NCBI RefSeq assembly: GCF_039982735.1
Contig: NZ_JBDWXV010000018.1
Location: forward strand, 62,001 to 126,000
DNA: 64,000 nucleotides
Reading direction: 5' to 3'
Source: Saccharospirillum sp039982735
Lineage (GTDB): Bacteria; Pseudomonadota; Gammaproteobacteria; Pseudomonadales; Natronospirillaceae
Below, in pieces: positions 25,269 through 33,848 of the stretch. How positions within the stretch are numbered: position 1 is the first letter of the stretch; the number at the start of each line of letters is the position of its first letter. Under the pieces are notes generated by a model. That model saw only the letters and a program-made list of their open reading frames with translations, ran no database searches and was not told the origin of the DNA. The position numbers were made by a program, and so were the translations under genes.

Positions 25269-26333
25269 TCAGGCGCCGGGGTAGTGCCAGTCGAGGCGTT
25301 TCCCCAGGGCAGAGGAATGCTCTGCCAGTTCCAGAGTGTAGATCAGCGCGCAGGCATCTTCAGGGTTGACTGGTGGGGCCGTACCGTTTTGAATGGCACT
25401 GGCCAGAGTGCTGAAATAGCCCTGGTAGTGTCCCGCTGAACAGTCTTCGGGTTGTCCGGCCAGGGCTCCGTCTTCAGTGGCGCGATAACGGTGTGCTGAC
25501 TGTGGCTGCCCGGCACCGGGGTACTCCGGGAGCCAGGGCATCTGACCGGCGCGCAAGGCTTCCTCCTGCGGATCCAGCCCCCAGCACTGCCAGCTGCCGC
25601 GTTCGAAACGGGCGTTAAAGCGCTGCATGGGTCCGGCCTCAAACGGGGTAGAGCCCAGGGTTACCAGCAGGCCGGGGTAATAGAGCATGACTTCAAACCA
25701 GTCGTGGGTGGTACCACCCGGTCGCAGCGTCCTCAATGTAGCCTGCAGGGACTCTGGCGAGCCCAGTAAATGCAGTGCCTGATCCAGTAAATGCGGTCCC
25801 AGATCCCAGAAAATACCGCTCGCCGGGCCGGGTTGCTCGCGCCAGCGATTCTGGGGCACGGGTCTGAACCGGTCGAACCGGCTGGTCAGATGCCTGAGCT
25901 TACCCAGTTCTCCAGATGCCATCATCGCCTTCAAATGCAGAAAGTCACCGTCGAATCGCCGGTTTTGATAGACCGTCATTATACGTCCGCGCTTTTCAGC
26001 CAGCCGCGTCAGCGATTCTATCTCCTCCAGGGAGGTGACCGATGGTTTCTCCAGCAGCACATCCTTGCCAGCTTCCAGTGCCGCTTTGGCAAGCGGAAAA
26101 TGCAGGGCGTTGGGCGCGGTGATGATGATTAGGTCGAGCTCTGGCGATGCGATCAGTTGCCCGGCGTCCGCCACGACGTGAGTGTCCGGGTAGCGTTCCA
26201 GCACGGCGTCCGGTTGCCGGCTGCATACGGCGCTCAGCTCAAATTCGGGGAGGCTTTGAATAAAAGGCGCATGAAAAACCCGACCCGAGAGACCATAGCC
26301 AATAATGCCGGTTCGAATAGCTGGGTGTGCCAT
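25269..26333 (-). CDS. Gfo/Idh/MocA family oxidoreductase
   Basis: This 354-residue NAD(P)-dependent dehydrogenase has an N-terminal Rossmann domain (TGIIGYGLSGRVFHAPFIQS, residues 8-27), the EKP motif in LLEKPSVTSLEE (about residue 95) and a C-terminal alpha/beta domain with GIFWDLGPHLLDQAL. This resembles the YdgJ-like subgroup acting on sugars or inositols; the substrate is unknown. The start is MAHPAIRTG at 26333; an upstream ATG (26402) would add an atypical 23 residues. It converges on the orphan binding protein gene with a 6-bp gap. Confidence 0.9.
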   Translation of the reverse strand: MAHPAIRTGIIGYGLSGRVFHAPFIQSLPEFELSAVCSRQPDAVLERYPDTHVVADAGQLIASPELDLIIITAPNALHFPLAKAALEAGKDVLLEKPSVTSLEEIESLTRLAEKRGRIMTVYQNRRFDGDFLHLKAMMASGELGKLRHLTSRFDRFRPVPQNRWREQPGPASGIFWDLGPHLLDQALHLLGSPESLQATLRTLRPGGTTHDWFEVMLYYPGLLVTLGSTPFEAGPMQRFNARFERGSWQCWGLDPQEEALRAGQMPWLPEYPGAGQPQSAHRYRATEDGALAGQPEDCSAGHYQGYFSTLASAIQNGTAPPVNPEDACALIYTLELAEHSSALGKRLDWHYPGA

Positions 26334-26663
26334 GGGTGCAGTACCTTTTTTATCGTTTAACCCACATTTAACCCAGTTGGTCTGGTCCGTCACAAGTATC
26401 AAACTGTAACAGGCTGGAGCGGATGAGTACCGTCATAAAGTAGTGCGCCAGAAAATTGCCACTTACTGAATGGCTGCAAGAGTGCGATGCCATTAGCCAA
26501 TAGATTGACTGATTGACCCGGGTGAAAAGAGTCGAAAGAGTGACGCAGTCGACACTTCAGGGTTTTGCCCGGTTTGGTTCCGGAACAGAGTGAACTGGGT
26601 CCCAGATTTTGACGAATGAAACCGTACATTAGGCAGCCTAACGTTACTCCAAGTGGATCGACC
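26334..26663. other. Divergent intergenic region without a recognised element
   Basis: About 330 bp between two divergent genes. It should hold both promoters, but I see no convincing -35/-10 pair, operator or repeat. Confidence 0.4.
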
Positions 26664-28895
26664 ATGAACACAGCCAAGGTTACAGACCTGCGCCAACATC
26701 TCAGCAAGGTACCGCACAAAGCCGATACAGCCAGGCTGGACGCGCTATCGCGGCGGTTTGTCGCGCTGCTGCCGGCCTTGCTGGATGAGTTCTTTGTCGC
26801 GTCCGATGATTTCCTGTTCCGACTCGCCGAAAAAACCACAGATGGTTTCGAATCCGGCGCCTACTTCGACAGCCTGCGCGCCCTTCGGCTCGAAAAGAAC
26901 AGCATTCGCGAAGCCATTATCAAAGGGGTAAAAAACTACACCGATGAAGTGGCGGAAGGCCAGTTGGAGGCTGAGTCGACCCATGCAGCCCCCAAGGCGA
27001 CAGAATTGTCGCTGATGGAAGACGACACGCTGGAACGTGGCCTGGCCATCGACAGCTTTACCAACCGAATTCTCGAGCGGTCCGGTGACCAGTGGCTGGC
27101 GTTCCGGGAGCGCCTGGGTGTGCTGACCGGCCGCAAAGACCTTAAGAATGAACAAACCCCCTACAACCCCGAAGTGCTTGGACGCATTTCCATGGGTGCG
27201 CTGGAGGGGGGTAACTGGTCGCTGAAAACAACCCTCATGCTGTTCCGGTTGTTTGATCAGAAGGCCGTTTCCAAGCTGCTGGTCTTTTACCAGTCGAATA
27301 ACAGCTGGTTGATCGAAGAAGGCATTCTGCCCAATCTCAAGCTGTTGAATGCGTCGTCACCAAGCCGTCCGGATGTCACCAGTGCCGATACCTTCGAGCA
27401 ACTGGGCCAAATGCTGAACCAGCGCTTGTATGGCGACAACCCGGGCGGGCAGGCCCCGCTGGGCGGTGGCTATGGCGGCGCCGGTAGTGGCTATGGGGGA
27501 TCGGGTCCGGGCAACTTTGGTGCTGGTATGGCAGGGCAGGGCGGGCCGGGTGTTATGGTCGGTGCCGATGCACTGCAGGCGCTGATGGGCAATCTGACCC
27601 GGGTGCAGACCCAGGCCAGTGCCGCACCGGTATCGTTGGATCTGGGTGAAATGAAACTCTGGGCCCAGGCTCAGGCGCAGCAAGTCACCGCCCAGGTTCA
27701 GGGAACCCAGGAAGCCGGTACGGTTTCACTGGTGGCCATGCTGTTTGAATACATTCTCGATGACCAGAAACTGTCGGCGCACATGAAGCAATTGATGGCG
27801 CGCATGCAGATTCCTATCATTAAGGTGGCCTTGCTCGATAAAGAGTTTTTTACCGAATCGGAACATCCGGCCCGGCTGTTGTTAAACCGGATGGCGCGTG
27901 CCGCGACCGGCTGGCAGCCAGACGAGCAACTCGAAGACGATGTTCTGCTCGATGGCATGGAGCGCATCGTTACCCGCCTCAATCACGAGTTCGAAACCGA
28001 CCTGGCCATGTTCGACGCGGCCCTGAGTGAGTTTGATGATCTCAAGGCCGAGTACGATGCGCTTCAGGAGGCTCGCCTGACGCCCATGGTCGAAGCTGAG
28101 GAAACTCAGTTCGAGGCGCATCAGAATCAGGACCGGGCAAGGCTGTTTATGGATACCTTGCTCGAAGGCGAGACGCTACCAGAAGATGCCGAGCATTTGC
28201 TCAAGCGTCACTGGTACCGGCTGATGCGTGGTATCTACAACGCACACGGTGAAGGCAAGGCCTGGAAAACCAGTGCCCGTATTGCTCGCGAGCTGGTCTG
28301 GAGTCTACAACCAAACATTCAGGTAACCGAGTCGGTGCGGTTCAGCAAATTGTTGCCCAACCTGAGGTCTGGTTTGCTGGATGGCCTGAAAGCCCTGGGT
28401 CTGAACGAAGGCGAACGCGACCGACTGGTGTCTGCCATCGATGAATGGCACCAGCCCCGGCATCAGCCGCTGACGGAGAGTGTATGGGCCGACCAGGAAC
28501 GACTGGACGCCTTTGCAGAGCGGTCAGCCCGTGCAGATGAACTGGTCGAAGGGCCGCAACCGCTGCCGGTCGATGAACCCGTTGTTCAACACAAGCCTGC
28601 CGACCTGACCTATTACATGGATATGGTGGCAAGGTTTGAAACCGGATGCTGGTTCGAGATCGAGAACCAGTCGGGCAAGATCGAACGGGGTTGTCTGACG
28701 GCTATCGTTGGCCTGGGCAGCAAGTATATTTTCACTGACCATCAGGGCAGCAAGGTAGCAGAGCGCTCGGCGATTGGTCTGGCTATGGCGTTGCGCAACG
28801 ACGCCTTCAAAGTGGTGGACGACGCCCCGCTGTTTGACCGCGTTATCGACACCCTGGTATCAGAGCTTGGCGAGTCGGGTAAAACCCGGCATTGA
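26664..28895 (+). CDS. DUF1631 family protein
   Basis: This 743-residue soluble protein matches, by recall, the DUF1631 family (function unknown). Visible parts are an alpha-helical N-terminus with IREAIIKGVKNYTDEVAEG, a middle part ISMGALEGGNWSLKTTLMLF and VSKLLVFYQSNNSWLIEEGI, a low-complexity Gly-rich linker (about residues 270-300), a helical second half and a small C-terminal beta-rich region (about 640-730) beginning CWFEIENQSGKIERGCLTAIV, which looks like a PilZ-type barrel. The C-terminal assignment is an impression. The start at 26664 is preferred; an in-frame ATG at 26616 is possible. Confidence 0.75.
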   Translation: MNTAKVTDLRQHLSKVPHKADTARLDALSRRFVALLPALLDEFFVASDDFLFRLAEKTTDGFESGAYFDSLRALRLEKNSIREAIIKGVKNYTDEVAEGQLEAESTHAAPKATELSLMEDDTLERGLAIDSFTNRILERSGDQWLAFRERLGVLTGRKDLKNEQTPYNPEVLGRISMGALEGGNWSLKTTLMLFRLFDQKAVSKLLVFYQSNNSWLIEEGILPNLKLLNASSPSRPDVTSADTFEQLGQMLNQRLYGDNPGGQAPLGGGYGGAGSGYGGSGPGNFGAGMAGQGGPGVMVGADALQALMGNLTRVQTQASAAPVSLDLGEMKLWAQAQAQQVTAQVQGTQEAGTVSLVAMLFEYILDDQKLSAHMKQLMARMQIPIIKVALLDKEFFTESEHPARLLLNRMARAATGWQPDEQLEDDVLLDGMERIVTRLNHEFETDLAMFDAALSEFDDLKAEYDALQEARLTPMVEAEETQFEAHQNQDRARLFMDTLLEGETLPEDAEHLLKRHWYRLMRGIYNAHGEGKAWKTSARIARELVWSLQPNIQVTESVRFSKLLPNLRSGLLDGLKALGLNEGERDRLVSAIDEWHQPRHQPLTESVWADQERLDAFAERSARADELVEGPQPLPVDEPVVQHKPADLTYYMDMVARFETGCWFEIENQSGKIERGCLTAIVGLGSKYIFTDHQGSKVAERSAIGLAMALRNDAFKVVDDAPLFDRVIDTLVSELGESGKTRH

Positions 28896-28915
28896 TTCGC
28901 CCCTGGCTGGTGCTG

Positions 28916-28946
28916 AAAAACCCGCTTCATGAAGCGGGTTTTTTTA
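28916..28946 (+). terminator. Terminator after the DUF1631 gene
   Basis: AAAAACCCGCTTC, AT, GAAGCGGGTTTTTTT: a long perfect stem with a T tract. Confidence 0.92.
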
Positions 28947-29120
28947 TGGCCCCGGAAGCCGTAGATTTTTCAGCCTCGACTGTATGCAAAGGGTCATTGA
29001 CGACGCTAAGTTATAAATGTTTGTCTGATTCATGTGCAGAAATTAACCAGTGGTCAGAGTAGAGTAGTTGAGTACCCAATCTGACACGCAAAATCTGACG
29101 GTAAACATGGTACTTACTAA

Positions 29121-29283
29121 GTTATTGAAAATGGCTTCCTGCCTTTTTCAATAACACGAGAAGCAAAAATTGCGATTTTTACTTCTCTCACAAAATCAAT
29201 GACTTAACAGTCATTAATTTTGCCGGAACATCCTTGTTCCGGTCGCAGCCCGATGAAATTCGCTGAATTTCAACGGCCTACTA
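29121..29283 (+). repeat. Multi-hairpin repeat, copy 2
   Basis: Five successive inverted repeats can be drawn: TATTGAAAA.../TTTTTCAATA; GAGAAG-AAAAAT/ATTTTT-CTTCTC; CAAAATCAATGACT/AGTCATT-ATTTTG; CCGGAACA/TGTTCCGG; TGAAATTC/GAATTTCA. It shares a 27-nt identical stretch (29188-29214) with copy 3 at 29647-29673. No coding region is seen. It lies directly upstream of the 55-codon gene. Confidence 0.8.
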
Positions 29284-29315
29284 ATCCTCAGAATACTGAG
29301 TTCAAGGTGAACACA

Positions 29316-29483
29316 ATGGAGAAGAAAGCAACCGCCAAGCAGTCGTTCCTCGCCTTTTTGGGTGTGGTCAGCAAGTCCAAATCGCGTCGTCGTGGTAACC
29401 ACACAACGCTGGACCGGCTATCACGTCCTGAAGTGCGCGACGAGCTGTCCCTAAAGGGTGTAGCGGTTCTTAGCGACAACTGA
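29316..29483 (+). CDS. Small basic hypothetical protein (55 residues)
   Basis: I do not recognise this protein. It begins MEKKATAKQSFLAFLGVVSK, has a Lys/Arg-rich centre (SKSRRRGNH) and ends with a mixed segment, DELSLKGVAVLSDN. An AAGGTG ribosome binding site lies 7 bases before the ATG. There is no signal peptide or clear membrane helix. The gene sits exactly between two direct copies of the multi-hairpin repeat, so it may belong to a repeat-linked cassette. A longer in-frame start (29220) would lie inside the repeat. Confidence 0.5.
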   Translation: MEKKATAKQSFLAFLGVVSKSKSRRRGNHTTLDRLSRPEVRDELSLKGVAVLSDN

Positions 29484-29580
29484 TCGTCGCCGCCCGATGA
29501 ATTGAAGATCGGGCAAAGGCAGGATGCCAACGACAGCGATACCCCAAGGGGTATCGTCAGGGCGGTATTACCCTCACCAG

Positions 29581-29742
29581 GTTGTTGAAAAAGGCTTCCT
29601 GACTTTTTCAAAACACGAGAATCCAGCATTGCGATTGTTACTTCTTTCACAAAATCAATGACTTAACAGTCATCGATTTTGCCGGAACATCGGTGTTCCG
29701 GTAGCAGTCCGCTGAAATTCGGTGATTTTCAATAGCCTGCTA
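29581..29742 (+). repeat. Multi-hairpin repeat, copy 3
   Basis: It starts exactly 460 bp after copy 2 and has the same orientation and hairpin order; the second hairpin is weakened. The hairpin CCGGAACA/TGTTCCGG keeps its stem while the loop differs (TCGG here, TCCT in copy 2). Confidence 0.8.
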
Positions 29743-29834
29743 TAAATCGCCCCTGCTGTTCTACCGGCCGCTGACCCGCTATGCTGTTGTGTCTGATTTA
29801 TTGACGGGACACTTACCTAGCGGGAGGTACGATC

Positions 29835-30299
29835 ATGGCCAACTCTCTCGAGACCTGGTTAAGCGAATACGGCGAGAGCCATCAAAACCCCACCAACAAA
29901 AAAGTCCACTGGGTGTGTGTGCCGGTCATATTCTGGTGCGTACTGGCGTTGTTGTGGCAAATTCCGCTTGGGCCGAACCCGATCATGAATGCAGCGGTTG
30001 TGTTGATCGCCATCAGCATTCTGTTTTATTCGCGTCTGTCATGGACACTGACCATCGGCATGGGCATTCTGGTCGCGGTGTCGGTGGCACTGATTCTCGG
30101 TTACGAATCGCTCAGGCTACCCCTGCCACTGTGGATCTTTGCGTTGAGTCTGTTTGTCTTGGCCTGGGTGGGGCAATTCTGGGGGCACCGCATCGAAGGC
30201 AAAAAGCCCAGCTTCTTCAAGGATATCCAGTTCCTGTTAATTGGCCCGGCCTGGTTGCTCAGTTTTGTTTACCAGCGCCTGGGGATTCCATTGAAGTAA
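29835..30299 (+). CDS. Mpo1-like/DUF962 membrane protein
   Basis: This 154-residue protein has four hydrophobic segments and the N-terminal signature SLETWLSEYGESHQNPTNKKVHWVCVP, including the Asn/His residues conserved in the Mpo1/YGL010w family; yeast Mpo1 is a dioxygenase for 2-hydroxy fatty acids. A conserved GHRIEGKKPSFFKDIQFLLIGP follows near the C-terminus. The bacterial function is unproven. The ribosome binding site GGGAGG lies 7 bases upstream. Confidence 0.85.
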   Translation: MANSLETWLSEYGESHQNPTNKKVHWVCVPVIFWCVLALLWQIPLGPNPIMNAAVVLIAISILFYSRLSWTLTIGMGILVAVSVALILGYESLRLPLPLWIFALSLFVLAWVGQFWGHRIEGKKPSFFKDIQFLLIGPAWLLSFVYQRLGIPLK

Positions 30300-30358
30300 C
30301 AGGGTGTGTTCCCCGACCCATTTGCGATTAACGAGTTTTAAGTAGCTGGAGAAATTCT

Positions 30359-30991
30359 TTGTCTAAAAATTCCTTGTCCAGGCATCAGATGTCTGCCCAC
30401 GGTCTGACCTTTTTAAAAGCCAGTCACCCGGTAATCAAAACCCTGAAATACAGTGTTGGCGATGCCAACCTGCATGGTAATAAGGTCTGGGATTCCAGCT
30501 TTGTATTAATGGATTACCTGCTGATCGACCCGATTCCCGAAGAGCGGGTGGTGTTTGATATTGGCTGTGGCTGGGGACCAACCAGTTTGTTTTTGATGAA
30601 CCAGTTCAAGTCCAGAGTCATGTCCATAGACGCGGACGACTCTGTCGAGCCCTATCTGCAGCTGCATGGTGAACTGAATGAGTTAAAACCCGTCTTCTGG
30701 CAGCGTAAAATCAAGCAGCTGAAAACAGCCGATCTGTCGATGGCCGATACGGTGGTCGGGGGCGATATCTGCTTTTGGGATAGTCTGGGTGACGAATGGA
30801 AAACGCTGATCAAACGGGCCAAAAAAGCAGGTGTGCGCCAGATTCTGATCGCAGACCCCGGGCGCCAGCCTTTTTACGATCTGGCTGACTGGGCGGTGAA
30901 AAAGCATAACGCCGAGCTTTGGGAACACGATATCACTAAGCCGGTGAAAGCCACCAGCTATGTGCTGGATATTCCACTGAATGCGGAATGA
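30359..30991 (+). CDS. Class I SAM-dependent methyltransferase
   Basis: This 210-residue cytoplasmic protein has SAM-binding motif I VVFDIGCGWGPTSLF (about residues 62-76) and the acidic end of strand 2 SIDADDS. It resembles the METTL-type (Methyltransf_16-like) group acting on proteins or small molecules; the substrate is unknown. The start is a TTG at 30359 with GGAG 7 bases upstream. Confidence 0.75.
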   Translation: MSKNSLSRHQMSAHGLTFLKASHPVIKTLKYSVGDANLHGNKVWDSSFVLMDYLLIDPIPEERVVFDIGCGWGPTSLFLMNQFKSRVMSIDADDSVEPYLQLHGELNELKPVFWQRKIKQLKTADLSMADTVVGGDICFWDSLGDEWKTLIKRAKKAGVRQILIADPGRQPFYDLADWAVKKHNAELWEHDITKPVKATSYVLDIPLNAE

Positions 30992-31128
30992 CACCCCCTG
31001 AAGTGTCATGCTATTGGTAATCCTGGCTCAACTTTTAGGGGCAGCGGGCGATAACACTGACAGTGAAATTTGCCGGATCGCCCAGACATGAAACAAGCCA
31101 CTGCCACAATCAACTTGAGACCCCGCTC

Positions 31129-32856
31129 ATGAGCCTGGCCAGAGCACTGCGACCTCTGCTGCTGGGCTGGGCAGTCTTGCTGCCATTGTCGGCAACGGCA
31201 ATGGAGTTCAGTCTGGATCTTGGCCTTGCCAGTGGCGAAAACGCGGTCGGCTGGGGTGTAGCCAGTCATGCCCAGTTCATGCAAAGCACCCGCTGGGGGC
31301 TGGACCTGGGCTATCGCTATCACAGCGAACTGGAATACCCGACCGACAACGGTACCCTGAATCACGATTTCAGCCAGTATGAAATGGGTCTTATTTGGCA
31401 ACAGGGCCACATCGGCGCCCGCTTTCAGGGCGTTGCAGGGATTATTCTGGCCGGTGGCGATGTGGTCGGCAACGCCGGAGAAGCGGTTTTGAATGCCGGA
31501 GCACTCGGCTATCACCTCGATGCAGACATTAGCGCACCCGTGGCAGAGGGGTTGCGGGTGTTTGCCAATGCGGGTTATCAGGGTTATTACAGTGGCGATA
31601 TGCCCGCTCAGTGGCGCTGGCGTTACGGTCTGCGCTATGTGTTTGGCGAGCGCATGTCGGCAGCAGAACGGGACGCCCGCGCCCGGGCCGAGGCCGCTCA
31701 GGCTCAGCCACAAAATGCTGGCGACAGTGCGGCGACCGCTCAACCCGAGCGTCGGATGCAACCAATTCCAACCTATTTGTCGCAGTCTTTACCCCCCATC
31801 ATAGAACGCTCTGAACTGTGCAAGTGCTTCCCGGCCGGGCCGTTCACCCTGCAACTGGGTCAGTTTCCCAATATGGAGCGAGCGGTTCGTGCCATGGAAT
31901 ATCGGGGCTTGCGTCAGTTCTTTACCACGGTGGCCTACGATCGGGATCCGCAACCGGTCTTTCTGGCTCAGGCCGACCCCGATGGCCCGGTTGGCCTGTT
32001 TCTGGGTGAATATGAGCAGTTGGCCGACAGTGAAATCTGGCGACGCCGGTTGCGGCTCAGTGGTATTGAGGGACGCATTCGCCAGGTAGTGGGCAATGAC
32101 GGACGCATTGAAAACCGCACAGTCGATGCGAGCGCCCAGGCAAGAGCGCCACAGTACACAGCTGAAGAAATACGTCGGATGAACTCGGTGCAATCAGAAG
32201 CCGGTGACAGTGCAGAACAGGATCGTCAGGCGATGAATCAGGCATCGGGAAACAGCGTGGCAACGGCCAGTGCCGCGACAACCGTAGCAGACGAATCGGA
32301 CTACGTGGCAGGAACTCTGGTGCTGGGGCCAGTCAGCGCAGCTACGCTGACCAACTGGATGTCGGAGCCACCCATGCGGGACGCACTGCTGACCGACACC
32401 AACCGCCGCTTGCCCGGTCGTCACCGGCTGATTTGGGATGCAGCCCGCAACCAGGCCTGGGTCTATCTGGACCAGTTTGCATCCACCCGACAAATCGATG
32501 AATGGCAAGCCTGGCTGGAGCGCAATGACCAGCAGGCAAGCTTGCAACAGAGGCCGCGGCTGCCCATCGGTGATATCTATGTGTATCACCTGGGTAAGGC
32601 GTTACAGGGTTACAGCCTAGAGCTTTACCAGCAGGCCGATGCCGGAGATATGTTGCAGCGGCTGGTGTCTGCGGAGGTGCTCTGGTTCCAGGCTTACCAG
32701 TCCATCAACGATGAGCCGCCAACCCTGGTGGTGCAATGGCAGGCCTCAGATCAGCGTTATCATTTGATCGCAACCGGCTTTGCCCGCGATAATGACGCCC
32801 GACGCGCCTGGCAAAACCTGAGCAGCGTTGGCCTGATGCCGGTGCTTCAGGAGTAA
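31129..32856 (+). CDS. Predicted outer-membrane beta-barrel protein with SPOR-like repeats
   Basis: I do not recognise a named family. The 575-residue protein has a signal peptide (ending SATAMEFSLD), then about 170 residues of alternating beta-strands ending in the aromatic strand YGLRYVFG, as in small outer-membrane barrels. After an Ala/Gln-rich linker come two domains (about 240-320 and 415-575) of SPOR-like character: CFPAGPFTLQLGQFPNMERA...GPVGLFLGEYEQLADSEIW, and YVAGTLVLGPVSAATLTNWM. SPOR domains bind denuded peptidoglycan at division sites. The start (31129) is chosen for the signal peptide; an in-frame ATG at 31063 would precede it. Confidence 0.55.
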   Translation: MSLARALRPLLLGWAVLLPLSATAMEFSLDLGLASGENAVGWGVASHAQFMQSTRWGLDLGYRYHSELEYPTDNGTLNHDFSQYEMGLIWQQGHIGARFQGVAGIILAGGDVVGNAGEAVLNAGALGYHLDADISAPVAEGLRVFANAGYQGYYSGDMPAQWRWRYGLRYVFGERMSAAERDARARAEAAQAQPQNAGDSAATAQPERRMQPIPTYLSQSLPPIIERSELCKCFPAGPFTLQLGQFPNMERAVRAMEYRGLRQFFTTVAYDRDPQPVFLAQADPDGPVGLFLGEYEQLADSEIWRRRLRLSGIEGRIRQVVGNDGRIENRTVDASAQARAPQYTAEEIRRMNSVQSEAGDSAEQDRQAMNQASGNSVATASAATTVADESDYVAGTLVLGPVSAATLTNWMSEPPMRDALLTDTNRRLPGRHRLIWDAARNQAWVYLDQFASTRQIDEWQAWLERNDQQASLQQRPRLPIGDIYVYHLGKALQGYSLELYQQADAGDMLQRLVSAEVLWFQAYQSINDEPPTLVVQWQASDQRYHLIATGFARDNDARRAWQNLSSVGLMPVLQE

Positions 32857-32905
32857 CGCGGGTCAATGTAGGCGCCAAACTTCCAACTTAGGGGCGTGGT
32901 CCGCG

Positions 32906-33012
32906 CCGGCTACCGGTAGTGCCTCTGAGGGGTCGGCGTGAACCCATCCCTGGGGCCTAGACCGCAACATCCATGTTGCGGACTCCCCCTCAGAGGCACC
33001 ACCGGCACCCGC
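32906..33012 (+). repeat. Long inverted-repeat element, copy R4
   Basis: The arms 32906-32932 and 32986-33012 pair, including GTGCCTCTGAGGGG with CCCCTCAGAGGCAC. The inner hairpin is CCGCAACA/TGTTGCGG, which differs from the other copies on both sides. It lies between two tandem genes. Confidence 0.8.
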
Positions 33013-33071
33013 CGCTCGCAATGTGCTAATGCCCAATCTCTAGTTATAAACTGCCCAGGGGGAAATTAACC

Positions 33072-33848
33072 ATGGAGTGGTCTTTCACCATTCTCTTTAT
33101 TTTGTTTGCGGTCGCCATGCTGGCCGGTTGGGTCGATACTCTGGCCGGGGGTGGTGGTTTGATTTCGTTGCCTGCCATGTTGTTGCTGGGCGTTCCGCCG
33201 GTCAGTGCGCTGGCGACGAACAAGGCTCAGGGCGTAGTGGGAACACTGACTGCGTCGGTGACATTACTGTTGAAAGGCCATTTGCGCGGGCAAGCCTTGC
33301 TCTGGCGTCTGGTTGCTGCGGGTTTGGGCGCTGCTCTGGGCAGTTGGCTGGTGCAGGGCGTGGATACCGGCTGGCTGGAATGGCTGGTACCGCTGTTGTT
33401 AATCAGCGTCGCCGCGTATTTCTGGTTTACCCCGAATCTGGGCAGCATCGAGACCAAAGCGCATCAGTCAGAACGGCAATGGACGGTGACCTGGGCGCCG
33501 GCGGTCGGCTTTTACGATGGCTTTTTCGGGCCGGGTGCCGGCTCGTTTTACGCGGCAACCGGGGTGGCTTTTCGGGGGCAGACATTACTGGCCGCGACAA
33601 TCTCGGCCAAGCCACTGAATTTCATGTCGAATGTTGTGTCGCTGGCGGTGTTTTCAGCGGGTGGTCAGGTGGTTTGGGTCATTGGATTTGCGATGATGCT
33701 GGGGCAGGTGTTGGGGGCCTTCGTTGGCAGTCATACCATGCTCAGTGGTGGTGCGCGACTGATTCGTCCGATCGTGATCACCATGTGTGTGCTAATGTCG
33801 TTCAGTCAGGTGGCGCAATCGATGGGCTGGATCAATCTGGCTGGCTAA
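33072..33848 (+). CDS. TSUP family permease (TauE/SafE, YfcA type)
   Basis: This 258-residue inner-membrane protein has about eight hydrophobic segments and two related halves, each with a conserved motif: WVDTLAGGGGLISLPAMLLLG at the N-terminus and GFYDGFFGPGAGSFYAATGVA in the second half. TSUP proteins export or import organosulfur compounds, sulfite or other anions; the substrate here is unknown. The ribosome binding site GGGGG lies 8 bases upstream. Its 3' end overlaps the convergent binding-protein gene by 17 bp. Confidence 0.92.
   Translation: MEWSFTILFILFAVAMLAGWVDTLAGGGGLISLPAMLLLGVPPVSALATNKAQGVVGTLTASVTLLLKGHLRGQALLWRLVAAGLGAALGSWLVQGVDTGWLEWLVPLLLISVAAYFWFTPNLGSIETKAHQSERQWTVTWAPAVGFYDGFFGPGAGSFYAATGVAFRGQTLLAATISAKPLNFMSNVVSLAVFSAGGQVVWVIGFAMMLGQVLGAFVGSHTMLSGGARLIRPIVITMCVLMSFSQVAQSMGWINLAG

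Noticed and set aside
29121..29742. The small-gene unit as an integron cassette with attC sites
   Set aside because: The repeats consist of several separate hairpins and lack the paired RYYYAAC/GTTRRRY ends and single long palindrome of attC; no integrase is nearby.
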